Source of the DNA: Micromussa lordhowensis
Taxonomy: Eukaryota > Cnidaria > Anthozoa > Scleractinia > Lobophylliidae
Direction of reading: 5' to 3'
Assembly (NCBI GenBank): GCA_964020085.1
Contig: OZ026606.1
Coordinates: forward strand, 4,893,923-4,957,922
DNA: 64,000 nt
Shown: one piece after another, positions 1-11,405 of the stretch
How the letters are laid out: every line of letters starts with the position of its first letter
How positions within the stretch are numbered: position 1 is the first letter of the stretch
The notes under the pieces: generated by a model
The model's input: the letters and a program-made list of their open reading frames with translations, nothing else
What the model was told of the DNA's origin: nothing
Database searches by the model: none
Position numbers and translations under genes: made by a program

Positions 1-170
1 TGCACTGAAAACATCTTTCGAAATATTGTACATCATGGGAGCATCATGGCTTCTCTGCTTAGATACATAAGATAAATGAATTTCAAACATTTCTTCCATA
101 GAATCAAATATATTGTTTTCCTGCTCTGGAATCATGATTAAAATTTAAAAACTAATTTCTGCATGTACTC

Positions 171-219
171 AGAGGGCAATTTGAAAGCTTATTAAAAGTG
201 GGATATTTCGTTCGGATCC
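171..219 (+). repeat. Left inverted arm of the Penelope-like relic
   Basis: This segment, centred on GTGGGATATTTCGTTCGGAT, is repeated in inverted orientation at 1775-1823 with scattered mismatches. The similarity weakens but continues outward on both sides. Inverted LTR-like ends are common in Penelope-like elements, so these are probably the element's own termini. Confidence 0.7.
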
Positions 220-1062
220 ACCGTAAAACATTTTGACTATTAAGAAGTGTTAAATGATGTTCATTATGGCAGGGGCTAGAATAGTCTCAAGCATTGGCAG
301 CCTGATGTACAAATGCTGCCAAGTTTCCTGCCAAGATATTAAGACCTCTTTTAGGTATCAACGGTCACCATAACATCAACAGTGAAGATTTCATCAACAG
401 AATCGCAGACCTTGAGTTGCCCCCGGGAAAGAAACTCGTGTCATACGATGTTTCGGTGCTGTTTAAGTGCATCTAAACAACGAAGTTATTCCAGTTGTCA
501 AATCAAAACTGAAAGGGAACCTAACTTTACCAGATAGATGTTCTCTGGATGTACCATAATTATCCAATGTGTCTTTCAAGTGCCTACTCACATACCAGAA
601 TAAATTCTATGAGCACAAACAAAGAGCCGCGGTGGGTTGCCCAATTTCACCCACAGTCGCTAATCTTTATATGGAACACTTTGAGAGTAGAACATTGGAT
701 ACCGCACCCACCCCTCCAGCTATGTGGTATCGATATGTGGATGGCACGATTAACGGATACGCAGTGAGCTCATTTTTCGATCACCTCAATGTCAATAATC
801 CGCACATTCAGTTCACTTCGGAGGAAGATTCCATTTCTTGACACCTGCCTACACGTGAAAGAAGATGGCTCAACAAAGGTCACTGTATACCGGAAACCGA
901 CTCATTTTATTTCCATTCTAACCATCATCTACACCATATTAGTAGAATTTTATATTACAATTTAATCCGAGCGATCCTTTTAAAAGGCGCAAAGTCAAAT
1001 AATACGTCGAGAAATAATTGGAAACCATTATTTGAAGTAAATTTTAGTAAGAACTCTACTAA

Positions 1063-1142
1063 AACAATTAGATTATTCGCTCTCGATTTCTATGAGGTGA
1101 TCTATCACCTCATAGCAATCTCGAGCTCATAATCTAATTGTT
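1063..1142. mobile_element. Hairpin terminus of a non-autonomous element inserted in the Penelope relic
   Basis: A near-perfect hairpin starts AACAATTAGATTATTCGCTC and closes with the complementary GAGCTCATAATCTAATTGTT; the centre is GAGGTGAT/ATCACCTC. The same stem with a different loop recurs at 49115-49220, and a degenerate copy in inverted orientation lies near 51440-51570. Three copies at unrelated sites mark it as the end of a mobile family. It separates the RT part from the endonuclease part of the Penelope relic. Confidence 0.7.
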
Positions 1143-1774
1143 AAAAAGAGCTGTAGTTAACACTCTGCTAGTCGAGTCATGTGACGCCTTGGTGTCTGAA
1201 GAAGATTAGCAAAGGATGCTGACAATATCGAACAGTGGATCTAGTTTGAAAGTGTCCGAAGAAGCAGTTAACGAGAAGAGAATCAGTATATGCTTCAGTG
1301 CCATACATCATGAGGGCAATTCGGAACGCCTACAAAGAGCATTTAAATCACACGATGTCACACCTTTCAATTCCTTGACGATCACAGCTAGTTCGTGTTA
1401 AGGATAAAGCAGAAAACCTTAAAAAGTGCGGTACAATCTATCACATCAATTGCGAACAATGTGACAAAGAATATATCGGCGAAACTCATGAACATCTTTC
1501 GAAGAATTCTGAACTGTTAAAAAACATTGCCAGCTCACAGGACATTCAGTGGAATCTAGTAAAACAAAATTTCTGGCCACGAAAAGTAACACGTTCAAAC
1601 GTAGCACAAGGGGGGCAATTGAGATCCGATTACGAAAGCCCTTTTATATGAACAGAGACAATGGCTTCGAATTAGCCAACATCTACGAGACCCTTCTGGT
1701 CCCCTCGGGACCATAATGAACATCATATAACTTCTTAACATTGAAAATTTTTATTGTAGCTAACGAAGTTGGCT

Positions 1775-1823
1775 GGATCTGAACGAAATATCCCACTTTG
1801 AATAAGATTTTTAACTGCGCTCT
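1775..1823 (-). repeat. Right inverted arm of the Penelope-like relic
   Basis: This is the inverted partner of the arm at 171-219. It carries GAACGAAATATCCCACTTTG and lies directly after the endonuclease remnant. Confidence 0.7.
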
Positions 1824-1859
1824 GAATACAGAAATTATTTTTCATATTTCAATTTCTTC

Positions 1860-3255
1860 CATATTTTTCTGCGCACTTTTCACTTTCTGGAGCACAATTT
1901 AGGCATCCTTAAAAACATACCATTAAAAATAACTGTACCAAAGTGAAGTTAAGTAAAGGGTCTTCGTTCTTTATTTTGCAGGAACCTGTTTCGTTCTATC
2001 TACATAAGTGCTTTTCGGTAGCTTAAAATTAGCTATTGCCGTAACATAGGGCGTAAAGAAAGCGAGGAAATCTAATGCATTATGTTTGTCTTCTGTCTGA
2101 AACTTTTATTAATTGCCGCCTACTGTTAAAGAAAGTTCAGGTGAAGAATTTCTCTTCATGTTTTCTCCTGTCAATGTATACAGCTGAATGCCAAAATTTT
2201 GACGCTGAAGTTATTTAAACTGATCTGAATAGAAATGGTATTTCAATTATTCCTGACTCATGGTGAGAAGAAAAGAATGCCCAGTTTTACGCGCTTCAGT
2301 TTCTTAATAAAACGACATGATTACCTGATTGTCTTGAATTTGAAGTCACTCCAAGTAATTTCGCAATACTTGGTTTTGTCTTTGAAGATGTCAGTCAAAA
2401 GTAAGTCAGGTTTTAAAAAATTTCATAAAATGCCTGCTTTGGATAATTAGCAAGATAAAGTTGTACTGGGTTGTGTTTTGATAGTCACAAAGAACAAATA
2501 ATAATAGCGAATGTTCAGCAACATTTCCGCAGTAACACGCAATGTGGATTGATCTGTGCTGTAATCCACCACATTGTCAAAGAAAAACAGAATTTAAGTC
2601 AGGAAATGAATAAACCATACTTCTATCGTAACGCCACTAATTATTATGTGAGTTTGTTGACATGTATTTTCCGTTTCAAAAGTGTAAGAACAACCAAACG
2701 GTTCTTCGTATTGCCAACAGTCCTTGTTTGTAATGATAGCTTCTATCTAGAATCTGTCACCTTGTTCTAGTCGTAACCATTAGACCGAATACAGGACGTT
2801 TCATGAAAAAGTTGACATATCATTGGTACCACCTGTGGTATTAAGTCTTCTCGACACTTCTTCGCGAATAAACGAAATGTATAATATTTTCAGTGATGAA
2901 TGGGTTTTGTCTCTTTTACAATTATTCCCGTGGCACGTATTCATTGAATTTGTTTTAGCAAATATCAAACCTGAAGATCTATTGCTCAACTTTTACAAGC
3001 TGTCTTATCTACGAAGCCTTGATGCTTTTTCCCTTTTCACTTGTTTGGGGTTTCGTTCTATAAACGATTAGCCTACGCATATATCAGAATCAACGAACCG
3101 CCGGAATACTCAACCTAGGTTCAAGACGCTCAGAAGGGCAAGGATATCAACGATTCCAGACGGGGAATACCCTTGACTTAATAATATCGTCGAGCATTTA
3201 AGTTTACAATATTGCAAATCTTAACTTTCTATGCTGAATACAGAAGAATACTTAC
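1860..3255. other. No supportable gene
   Basis: Only short unrecognisable ORFs (2235-2450, 2471-2770, 2823-3071) occur here, in AT-rich sequence. None shows a family motif or convincing splice sites. Confidence 0.5.
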
Positions 3256-3444
3256 TGTTTGTGGCTGCATTAACACCATAAAGGAAATCCTGCGAAAAAC
3301 CAAAAAAAAACAATACCTGAAGTCACTCCATCCGCGCCAAACAAAAATTGCAAGAAACAGTACCAAGTGGTTAGAAGGAAGGACACCAACCTGGATAATG
3401 GTGTAGAAGACAGCACAAGACAACAAAATCAGTCCCAGCTTCAT
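3256..3444 (-). CDS. Candidate first two exons of a small secreted protein
   Basis: On the minus strand an ATG at 3444-3442, preceded by AAG, opens 18 codons (MKLGLILLSCAVFYTIIQ) with the charge and hydrophobic core of a signal peptide. They end at CAG followed by the donor GTTGGT. About 100 bases downstream, a long T-rich tract and TTTTTCGCAG form a strong acceptor. It leads to a 34-base exon (3289-3256, reading DFLYGVNAATN in phase) that ends at a consensus donor GTAAGT. I could not identify a third exon further down the minus strand, and I do not recognise the product. The unspliced frame also stays open, so chance is a real alternative. Confidence 0.3.
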
Positions 3445-6400
3445 CTTAACGCTTTGTTTTGCCCAAAAATTCGAAACAATGAAAAGAAACTTGGCTACAC
3501 CACGCAAAAGCGGGGTGTTAAATTAATAGTTAGCGCTCCCCATTAGCAAATATAATACTTTTACCACCGAGCATTTAGAGATCTCATGTGAGACACAAGA
3601 TATATATTGCACCTGCCTAAAATTGTTTTGTAAATTTCAAATTCCAAAATGCAAACAAAATGACATAAAGCTGTCCAAGGAAAAAAATCCCCCAGTCTAG
3701 CTTTTTTTCCCAAGCGAAGTTCTGGAAGCAAAATTATTGGCGGCTTTAAAAGTTCAATATGACACAATTATTTTAACGGCACTGGAAGGAAAAGTTAAGA
3801 GGATCCTAACTCGTGGCGCAAAGTGTTATTGGTAAAAATAAATTTCATTGGTTATGAGAGCAAAATTATCTGTCAAATGTGTTTCCACTGTCAATAGACT
3901 ATTTAGCATAATTTCACCTAATCAAGAATCCTGCCTTCATATGCAAATTTTCTCTTTAACAAAATACATATTGGCCAAAGTCCCATTTTAAGGGCTGACA
4001 AATACTGCCTGATAAGCTTCGCATAGTACTGAAGAATTTAATAAATCCAATTTGTCCTAGTGAAAAACAATACCATTTCTCCAGTTCCACATCTTTTCAT
4101 GATTGTAAGTCTTTTTGCTCTGATGGTAATCTTATTTGGCTTGCGGAAGTTTGTGTTTGATATGAGCAAAAATGCCGCGGACTGTCAAAAATCCTGTGTA
4201 AACACCCTCACTTCGCTGCCTGTATTCACAGACCAAATGATATCTTGACCGCAGTGTTTTAGAAATTGACACTACAACATTTTCCATGTGGAAAGTTATT
4301 AGTCGGTAGAAACTCCCCAGGATTTGAAAAATAGACCTTTTTCGTATCCCAGATACTAAACATATTACAAATGTTCAATTTTTATGCAAATCACTCGTGG
4401 TAAGTGGATCCTTTTAGTGACAAATATAACTTGTCTTCGTTAATAAAACAGGTTTTTATTTCAAACGGAACTTGGGAGATCGGTTAATGATTGGATGTGG
4501 GACATTCAGTCTTTTTTTAACTTGGACCAACCCCTTTCTTTTTTATTAAATTTTGAGGTGACCGGAATATGAAAATGAATTTGAATAATATGAATAACAA
4601 TGAACAATGACTTCTGGTTAAAGAATATTTTCAATGTAGATGCATAAAAAGTATTTAATCCTGTGGTTTAAACATTCATGGTGCTGACGAACACAAAAAT
4701 CAGACTTGACGGGAGACACGGAGAAAGACACCTAGGAGACCTAATTCTTCACTTGCAAACAACTTGAAAATGATGAATTAAAAAAAATTGTTTACGAGTT
4801 CCTTAAGGTGGATTTCCGCAAAGTTTTATTGACATCAGCAGGACAAGGAAATTAAACATATTTTCCAAAACTGGAAAGGAGTTTCATCAGCTTTGCAGGT
4901 TTAAAGAGAGAATCTGAATATAATAAGAAAATGAGTATTCAGATAGCCACATAGAATAGTTTGTGCGCAGTCTACCGCATGTTTATCCGCGAGGGTCACC
5001 GATTTGGGAATGTTACCAACTCAGTATAATATTTTACAATATTAATTTTTAGGTTCCTATTGGGGCAATTTGCCGAGTTTTAACCGGTAGTTTAGAAAAA
5101 GAAGCACTTTATAAGACAGTCTCTTTCTTTACTTATTTGTGTTAATTATTTATATCATTGTTCCTTATGTCATAGTTTTCAGTGAGACATATTTTGAAGT
5201 TTCAGTCTCATAAGTGTTCGCGATCGAACAGTTTGCGGATATAGAACGAGGTGATCAATCTGAAACTCCATCAATCTGCAGAATGAATGTTATGTCGAGT
5301 CAAAATCCTTGGCCTATACATCAAGTCTAACACACAAGAGTTGACGCCTTGTTATAATGCAAATATTTTGCGAACAACAAATAGTAGAGTGATGTGATCT
5401 AGTAAATACTGATTATTTTCGTTTATAATACGTTTCCTCAATGATTGTAGCACGGTTTATGGACGTGGATTTTTAATTATTTTTTTTTTTTACAGCAGTG
5501 TACCTTGGATTAAGTCATGGACCAAGGGAGGATAAGAATACGAGACTGATTGCCCCATAGCGGCCTTAATCTCAAGGTAATGACTCTTAAGTTATTTCAA
5601 GTTTATTTCCGCGCATAAGATAACGCGCGTCACGTGGATGTTTTTTTTTTTTCAGGGTAAAATGGTGGGTGTGAAGTTGCTAGGGCTTTCCAGGTGATCA
5701 CGTCACAGAAGGATTGTCTACTCCCTTTGGGAATTTCCGAAACCGGGAGAGATCTAAAAATAGTTTGCGAGAGAGAAAACCTTGGGATAAGGCCTGTATA
5801 CGTAGGGATTTACTCTTCATCCTCACTTGACACTACATTATCTAACAACATATTTTTGGTATTATATCTTATTAGAACAAAACTTCTGAAGGATAGTCAG
5901 TTTTGTTGCGCTTTGGAAAGAATGCTTCCATGCACGCACGATTTTAAGAAGCGATATGTTACTGCAGCTCAGTCACGTTCACGTCCACAAAGATCACTAT
6001 TGTTCTGTAAATATTTGTGAGTGGAGCTTCAATTTAATTTCCTGTATAAACCCGGGCCAAACTAACTAATAATGGATCTTCTATCACAAATGGTAAAACA
6101 GTAATGAATAATAAACATAGTTCCCTTTTTAGATCGTCGTCAAGCAATCTTGACTGTCCATGACACGTTTCTAAAGCTAAACAATATAAGTCTGAACGAA
6201 AAAGGATATTACATTTTAATAAGTAAACGCATACGTAGGATGGATGTTCGCTTTCCATCGCTAGCTCTTTAAAAACCAATAAACTGTCACCAGTAAATTG
6301 ACAGTCCTTTCAGACATTCCTTCTCAAAGCGTATAGCAACTTGTACTCCGTCATATATGTTAAGTAGGGAATAAAGGAAGTTGAACTGAGATTATGTGCT

Positions 6401-6610
6401 TTTTATTATTTGGTTCGATTTTTTCCCACAGTCAGTCATGTGAGACCTAAACCAAGTTTTTTGGACTTGACTGGAACAACAACAGTTGATTGTTCTCTTA
6501 TAGTGAAGATAGAGTTTGATCACAATCACCGGTTCTTTTGGAGAGCCCAACACTTTCCAACAGTTATATGACGCATCGATACTACAACTCCATATCAAGT
6601 GATATCACTC
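3445..6610. other. No supportable gene
   Basis: The stretch is AT-rich with homopolymer tracts (poly-T at about 5484 and 5641). The 108-codon ORF at 5694-6020 has no recognisable motif. I see no paired splice sites with coding character. Confidence 0.5.
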
Positions 6611-6615
6611 ATATT

Positions 6616-6993
6616 CCCAATCATTGGTAAGTCAATAATGTCACAAATAATGGCAGTCTTTGTAGCATTAAAGGTTACCATAGAAACAGTACAACCTCTT
6701 AAAAACATCTGAAATTTTATCTTCTGAGTGCTTATAACTCCAAAACGAGATCGGTGACCCCAGTTTTTATTATCGACTTTTAAAAAAGGTGATAAGATGC
6801 AACTAAGATTTTTTTTAACTTTGCAAAAAGTTGCATTTTATCATAATAAATAAAAAAATGGGGAGCACTGTGCTCGTTTTTGAGTTATACGCACTTAAAA
6901 AATACAGTTAAAGGTGATTTAACATGTTGTAATGTTTCTATAGTAACCTGTCATACAGAAAGAATGACCAAAAATTGTTTACCAATGATTGGG
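6616..6993. mobile_element. Foldback MITE-like element
   Basis: The left end CCCAATCATTGGTA (6616-6629) is matched by its reverse complement at 6980-6993. Further inside, GGTTACCATAGAAAC on the left pairs with GTTTCTATAGTAACC on the right, so the arms are roughly 100 bp and imperfect. The centre holds a smaller palindrome around GTTGCATTTTATC. No coding sequence is present. Confidence 0.6.
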
Positions 6994-7083
6994 CATTTGT
7001 AAAATGTCATTATTATAGTATCAAATGGGGTATTATTGGTCCACCAAAGTGATGGAAACCCGAATCAACCTGAATTCGTTCTC

Positions 7084-8982
7084 TTAGCGTGGAAACGTTA
7101 TGTTTCTTTTCTTTAGGTAGCCAATAAGAATAGTTCTTCCCATTGGCAATGCATTTTTAGTGATGACGATATGAGGTGTACTAGTGTCCTCTCGCTTGGC
7201 ATGGCCTGATAGAAAAACCGAAATGAAAGGATAGTGCAAGGGCAAGTCTCGCTTAATTGTTGAATTTGGGTTGTTTAGTTTCTTGTAACTTAAAAGCAGC
7301 TGAAATGCACCCTGTCTAAAGGTACTGGTCCTCTTAACATATTCTAGCATGTCAGTCACAACACACAACCGAGGCGGATCTGGTTGATAAACAACAAACT
7401 CCAGGCTGGAAATATGCCTGCCAGCCCTGAAGGCAGGAGGCAGGTTGACACAGCACATCTAGCAGTGTTAATACAACTGTACCCTAAACGAGTATGGTAC
7501 AACTCAGCTAGGAAGCTCACCCCCGTTCCTACAGAAGCTGAAAAGGGATCCATTTCCCTCTTACTGCAGTACAGCTTCCATCTCTTAATGTAGGGTTCAT
7601 ACTGCTTTTTTGTACTGTTTCATCATGAGCCCATGACCAGGGCTGTAGCCTCCTCTGATAGTCCTTGATGTTCGAGTTGCTCCCAGATATACCACATAGG
7701 AGCAGTACTAGCTTCGGGTGTCGTGGATGAACTAAATCTGGTTGACTTGGTTGAAGTATCAGCTCCTTTTTCCAAGGCAGTTCCAGAGGATTTTGAATTA
7801 CCATTCTCTTGAGTGTCTGCCACTATGGTTGAGTTGGCCATTTGGGTACTAGTATGAGTCATGTGGCCTCCTACTCCTGAATGTTCCGAAGAGCTAATGT
7901 TACGAGACTGAGAGGAGGGAAGGCATAAAATAAATATGATTCCCATGATAAAGGCATCTATTGCAAAAGCTTCAGGGTCAGGTTGGTATGTCCTAAATGG
8001 TTTCATTTTGTAGTTTAGCCTTGAAGCAAAAACAAAACAATGTTAGGTTTAACACCTAACTTGGTTATTGCATCACAGTACACCCTCTGGTCTAGAGCCC
8101 ACTCTGTTCTCATGTTTGCATGTTTGTATTTCTGGTTTCTTTGTCAGCAAGAACAACTTCCCTGGGATGCGGGCTGTACATGTAGATAGCCATATATTAT
8201 GATCAATAAACCATTCCCATATTAGCCGGGCTAACATTTTACAGAATGGCGAGTGACTTGTACTCATGTGTGCAAGTGTTAGGACAGTTGTAGTGTTGCC
8301 ATTATCACTCTAACATGTTTGCCTTCATGTGGTGGAGAGCTTCACTTGGGCCCCAAGCAGCCCTCGATGTGGTGCTACCCAGCACGGCTCCCCACCCATA
8401 AGACGATGCGTCTGTGAACATTGTAATATCTGGTTGACTATGTAGCACAACATTATATGCACTGTGCACTGAGTCTCGCCACCATTTAATGTCCGCTAAT
8501 GAGGCGTCTGTAAGCTGTATGCACATATCAAAGTTCTCCTTAGCATGTTGTAAAGCACTTGTTTTATCCATATCGATCAGTCTTAAGTGTAAAGGGCCAC
8601 ATATGACAGCTGGAAAGCTGGCTGTCATATATAAGGCCCAGCAGCGATGAGACTTCCTTTATCGAAGGGTTGCTACAGGCAAGTAGTTTATCACATGCAT
8701 CTTTAAGTTTCTGTGCTTTGTCCGGGGTCAGGTAAAGTTTCACTCTATCGAATCAAGAACAAATAGGTGATTCTCTGTGATGACACAAGTACAGATTTTA
8801 CAGAGTGGATAACAAACCCCAATGAATCAAGCAATTTTATGGTGGCTATGACGCTAGTGACACAGTCATTGAAGTTATCGCCTTGAAGGTATGAATCATC
8901 TATATAAGAGGATGATAAGTGACCAGACTGCCTTAAAGTAGCATAAACTGGTTTTAACAGTTTTGTAAATTTCCGGCGAACT
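7084..8982 (-). mobile_element. DIRS-like tyrosine-recombinase retrotransposon relic (copy A)
   Basis: Read on the minus strand, the order is that of DIRS pol. The RT segment (8982-8745) has KFTKLLKPVYATLRQSGHLS and the active-site box YIDD intact. A frameshifted bridge is followed by the RNase H part at 8628-8305 (PAVICGPLHLRL, then MFTDASSYGWGAVLG). A remnant with LARLIWEWFIDHNIWLS and IPGK follows at 8267-8073, and a YQPDPEAFAIDAF block lies near 7990. From about 7660 to 7084 come tyrosine-recombinase fragments (LSEEATALVMGS, then SVGTGVSFLAELYH). Several frameshifts and stops make it a pseudogene. The RT end abuts the plus-strand LINE at about 8984. Confidence 0.85.
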
Positions 8983-8984
8983 CC

Positions 8985-9391
8985 GCCATGACCGGTCCCA
9001 AGCCCGGTTGAGAAAGGAGGAGGGTTGGTCGTGGGGCTAGCAACCCCATCGTGCAAAACCACTGATGCCACAGAAACCGATACTAGAGAACAAGATGTCA
9101 ATGCTACAAGGAATGATGATGACGGATGACAGCAAAGCCCAACCACGCGCTGGCATCTTGAAACCGGATCTCCTTAATCATAAATCAAACTTGCGAACAG
9201 GATGCTGGAATGTTAGAACATTATATCATTCAGGAAAGCTAAACCAGGTAGTAAGATCAATGGAGAACTACAGTATTGAAGTTCACTGTGTGAGTGAAGC
9301 AAGATGGATAAACTCAGGAAGGAGGCGGCTTTCCACAGGTCACACCACACTATTTTCCGGTCGAAAAGATCACCATCACAGCAATGGACTA
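8985..9391 (+). mobile_element. LINE with AP-endonuclease, 5' part
   Basis: The frame at about 9190-9390 reads TGCWNVRTLYHSGKLNQVVR and then VSEARWINSGRRRLSTGHTT, the start of the apurinic endonuclease domain of an RTE/CR1-like LINE. The preceding 200 bases look like its 5' leader. The reading breaks at about 9391 in the middle of the domain and resumes near 10460, so another element was inserted there. Confidence 0.8.
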
Positions 9392-10460
9392 GATAAACCT
9401 TTATTGATTTATACCGCTCAGGGTAGCCTCTTCAGATGCAGAAAGCAATCTGTTATCAATGGGAGCCCTGAGCTCAACAATGTACACTCGTACTAATAAT
9501 AGTATACATAGAAAACTATGTACAAATAAAAAATATAAAAGTTAAATAAATACAAAATTCCATTAAGGGGGTTCGAAAGGGTTTTTAGGTGCACGCGCAC
9601 GCGCAATCTACACACGCCATAACTAAGATGCACGCGAACCGGAACCGCGAACCGGAAATAAAACCTGCGAAAAACATTTGTATTTAGCTCGAAAGTTTGC
9701 TCGGTGACCTATCTTGATTTTTTGCATGCACGCTTCAATCACGATGGCACTTCAAATATTTCAAATATAAAAGTTTCAGGGAAATTTATCTAGTAGAATT
9801 TTCTGCAAGCCATAAAGCGCGTTTTTTAAAGATATATTAAATTCCACTAGATAAATTTTTTCATACTGCCTGAAAAGGTAAATAATTTAGGGAGCTTTTC
9901 AACAAAGAAATAAAAAAGGTAGGTCACCGAATTAGTTTTTCAGATATTTTACAAAAACTGACATTTAGAGGGCCTTTTTGTGGACCTGGGGTGTTGCCAT
10001 GGTAACTGATATGACGTCATAAGCACCTTTATAATATAGTACAACTATAGAGGTCCAAGGAGACATATAGTTTGCCTACACCATTAAATATCCTTCTTTG
10101 TAATCTTTAATCGTTTAGCAAACACTACATCAACAAAAATACCCTTTCGAGCCTCCTTAAGAAGATTCGTTAAAAAGAGTGCAACCATAATAATAAAAAG
10201 ATCTTCCTGTGATCTCGGTCCTAACAGCAGGCGGATGTAAAGGATTGCTTTGTCCAGTAGCGCGCACATGGACTGTCTTATTGCGTTTAAAATATTCTTT
10301 AAAATACTGGGGACAGTGAACTTGCTGGCATTTCTTTACGAGTTTAAAACCAGATTTGCGTCTGCGCTCTTCCAACGTGGGCCATTTCAGAATGACCACT
10401 GCCGGGTTGCTGCGTACAGTTCCTGCAACTATTCTAGCAGCCCGATTTTGGAGAAAACAA
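9392..10460 (-). mobile_element. Second LINE, 3' end, inserted in the first LINE
   Basis: On the minus strand 10460-10084 reads NRAARIVAGTVRSNPAVVIL, then TEITGRSFYYYGCTLFNESS, then a K-rich tail. This is the usual C-terminus of a CR1/L2-type reverse transcriptase. Its presumed 3' UTR continues to about 9392 and ends with AATCAATAAAGG on the minus strand. The 9560-10080 portion looks like a further insertion, with CG-rich ACGCGC runs at its right-hand (lower-coordinate) end and a hairpin at 9783-9858. The 5' portion of this LINE is missing, as is typical of 5'-truncated insertions. Confidence 0.7.
9783..9858. repeat. Imperfect hairpin
   Basis: ATTTATCTAGTAGAATT pairs with AATTCCACTAGATAAAT across a short AT-rich centre. 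It lies in the presumed insertion within the minus-strand LINE 3' region. Confidence 0.5.
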
Positions 10461-11405
10461 TTTTGGAGGTGAAGCCGATCAATGATAGGCTCCTCAAGGC
10501 AAGATTCAACTCCTAGTTTGTTAAAATGACTGTGACTGTCTGTTATGCACCAACAGAAGATGCGAAGGAAGAGATAAAACATTAATTTTATGATCACTTG
10601 GAGGAGGCCATTCGGACTACTCCCCAGCATGATATACTGTTAGTGGCTGGTGATCTTAATCCTAAGTTGCTAATGTAAACCCTAAGTTGGAGCGGATAAC
10701 ACTGGTAAAGAATGAACGATGGGTACGCATGGCTATGGATATATCAACAATAATGGCGAAAGACTTATTGAGCTGTATGAAGAGACCAACCGCTTAGCTA
10801 TAGGTGGAACTCTGTTCAAACGTAGGGATATACACAACCTTAGCTGGAGATTCAGTAGGATTGAGCTGGAGATTCCCTGATTACAATACAGTTACACAAA
10901 TCGACCATATCATAATCAATCAGAAATGGAGACGCTCACTCCACAATGTTAAAGTTCGTCATGGAGCTGATGTGGGGAGTGATCACATGCTTGTGATGGC
11001 TACGTTGTCTCAGAAACTACGAAAGGCAAAGAGAGGAAAGACAGCTGAGGTTCGATGTAGGAAAGTTGAGGAACCCTAAGGTAGAGAAAACCTTTAAAAT
11101 TGAAGTGAGGAACCGCTTCAGTATCCTCCAAGACGATCAAGAGTTGAATATTGACAGCTTCAACCAGGCATTAACAGAGGTAAGCAAGAAGGTCTTGGGT
11201 TATAGCAAAAAGAGGAAGAAAGATTAGATCACATTGGGCACATGGAAAACTATTGATAGTCGAAGAAAGGCAAAGAAAAAGGCACAGGAAGCTAAATCAC
11301 GCTTGGAGGAACAGCTACAGAACACATACTCCGAACTTGACCGTGATGTCAAAAAGAGAAGCCGCACAGAAACAGGATATGGCCACGCTGTACAAGATAA
11401 CCAAA
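10460..11405 (+). mobile_element. LINE with AP-endonuclease, continuation after the insertion
   Basis: The endonuclease domain resumes as EVKPINDRLLKARFN. It continues as VCYAPTEDAKEEI and HDILLVAGDLNPKL (the GDFN-type motif), then TQIDHIIINQKWRRSL and GADVGSDHMLVMATL, which holds the catalytic SDH motif. A linker follows, rich in charged residues (QEAKSRLEEQLQNTYSELDR). Stops at several places show decay. At about 11405 the reading passes abruptly into DIRS-like sequence, so the LINE's reverse transcriptase is absent. Confidence 0.8.

Larger units (their letters stand above)
171..1823 (+). mobile_element. Penelope-like retroelement relic (RT plus GIY-YIG endonuclease), decayed
   Basis: Penelope-like elements encode a reverse transcriptase followed by a GIY-YIG endonuclease, and both are visible here in broken frames. 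Around 420-462 the frame reads PPGKKLVSYDVSVLF, an RT motif A region. At 569-841 it reads AAVGCPISPTVANLYMEHFE and then RYVDGT, where the catalytic YVDD has lost its second aspartate. From 836 a [13 protein letters not shown] segment follows. From about 1420 the frame NCGTIYHI-like / CDKEYIGET matches the GIY-YIG nuclease core, and RLRKPF..NRDNGFELANIY lies near the 3' end. Frameshifts and stops separate these blocks, and a hairpin is inserted at 1063-1142. Inverted arms at 171-219 and 1775-1823 flank the element. Family identity is secure; activity is excluded. Confidence 0.85.

Noticed and set aside
5694..6020. Plus-strand ORF of 108 codons
   Set aside because: No recognisable domain, no splice context, and a length that occurs by chance in a window of this size.
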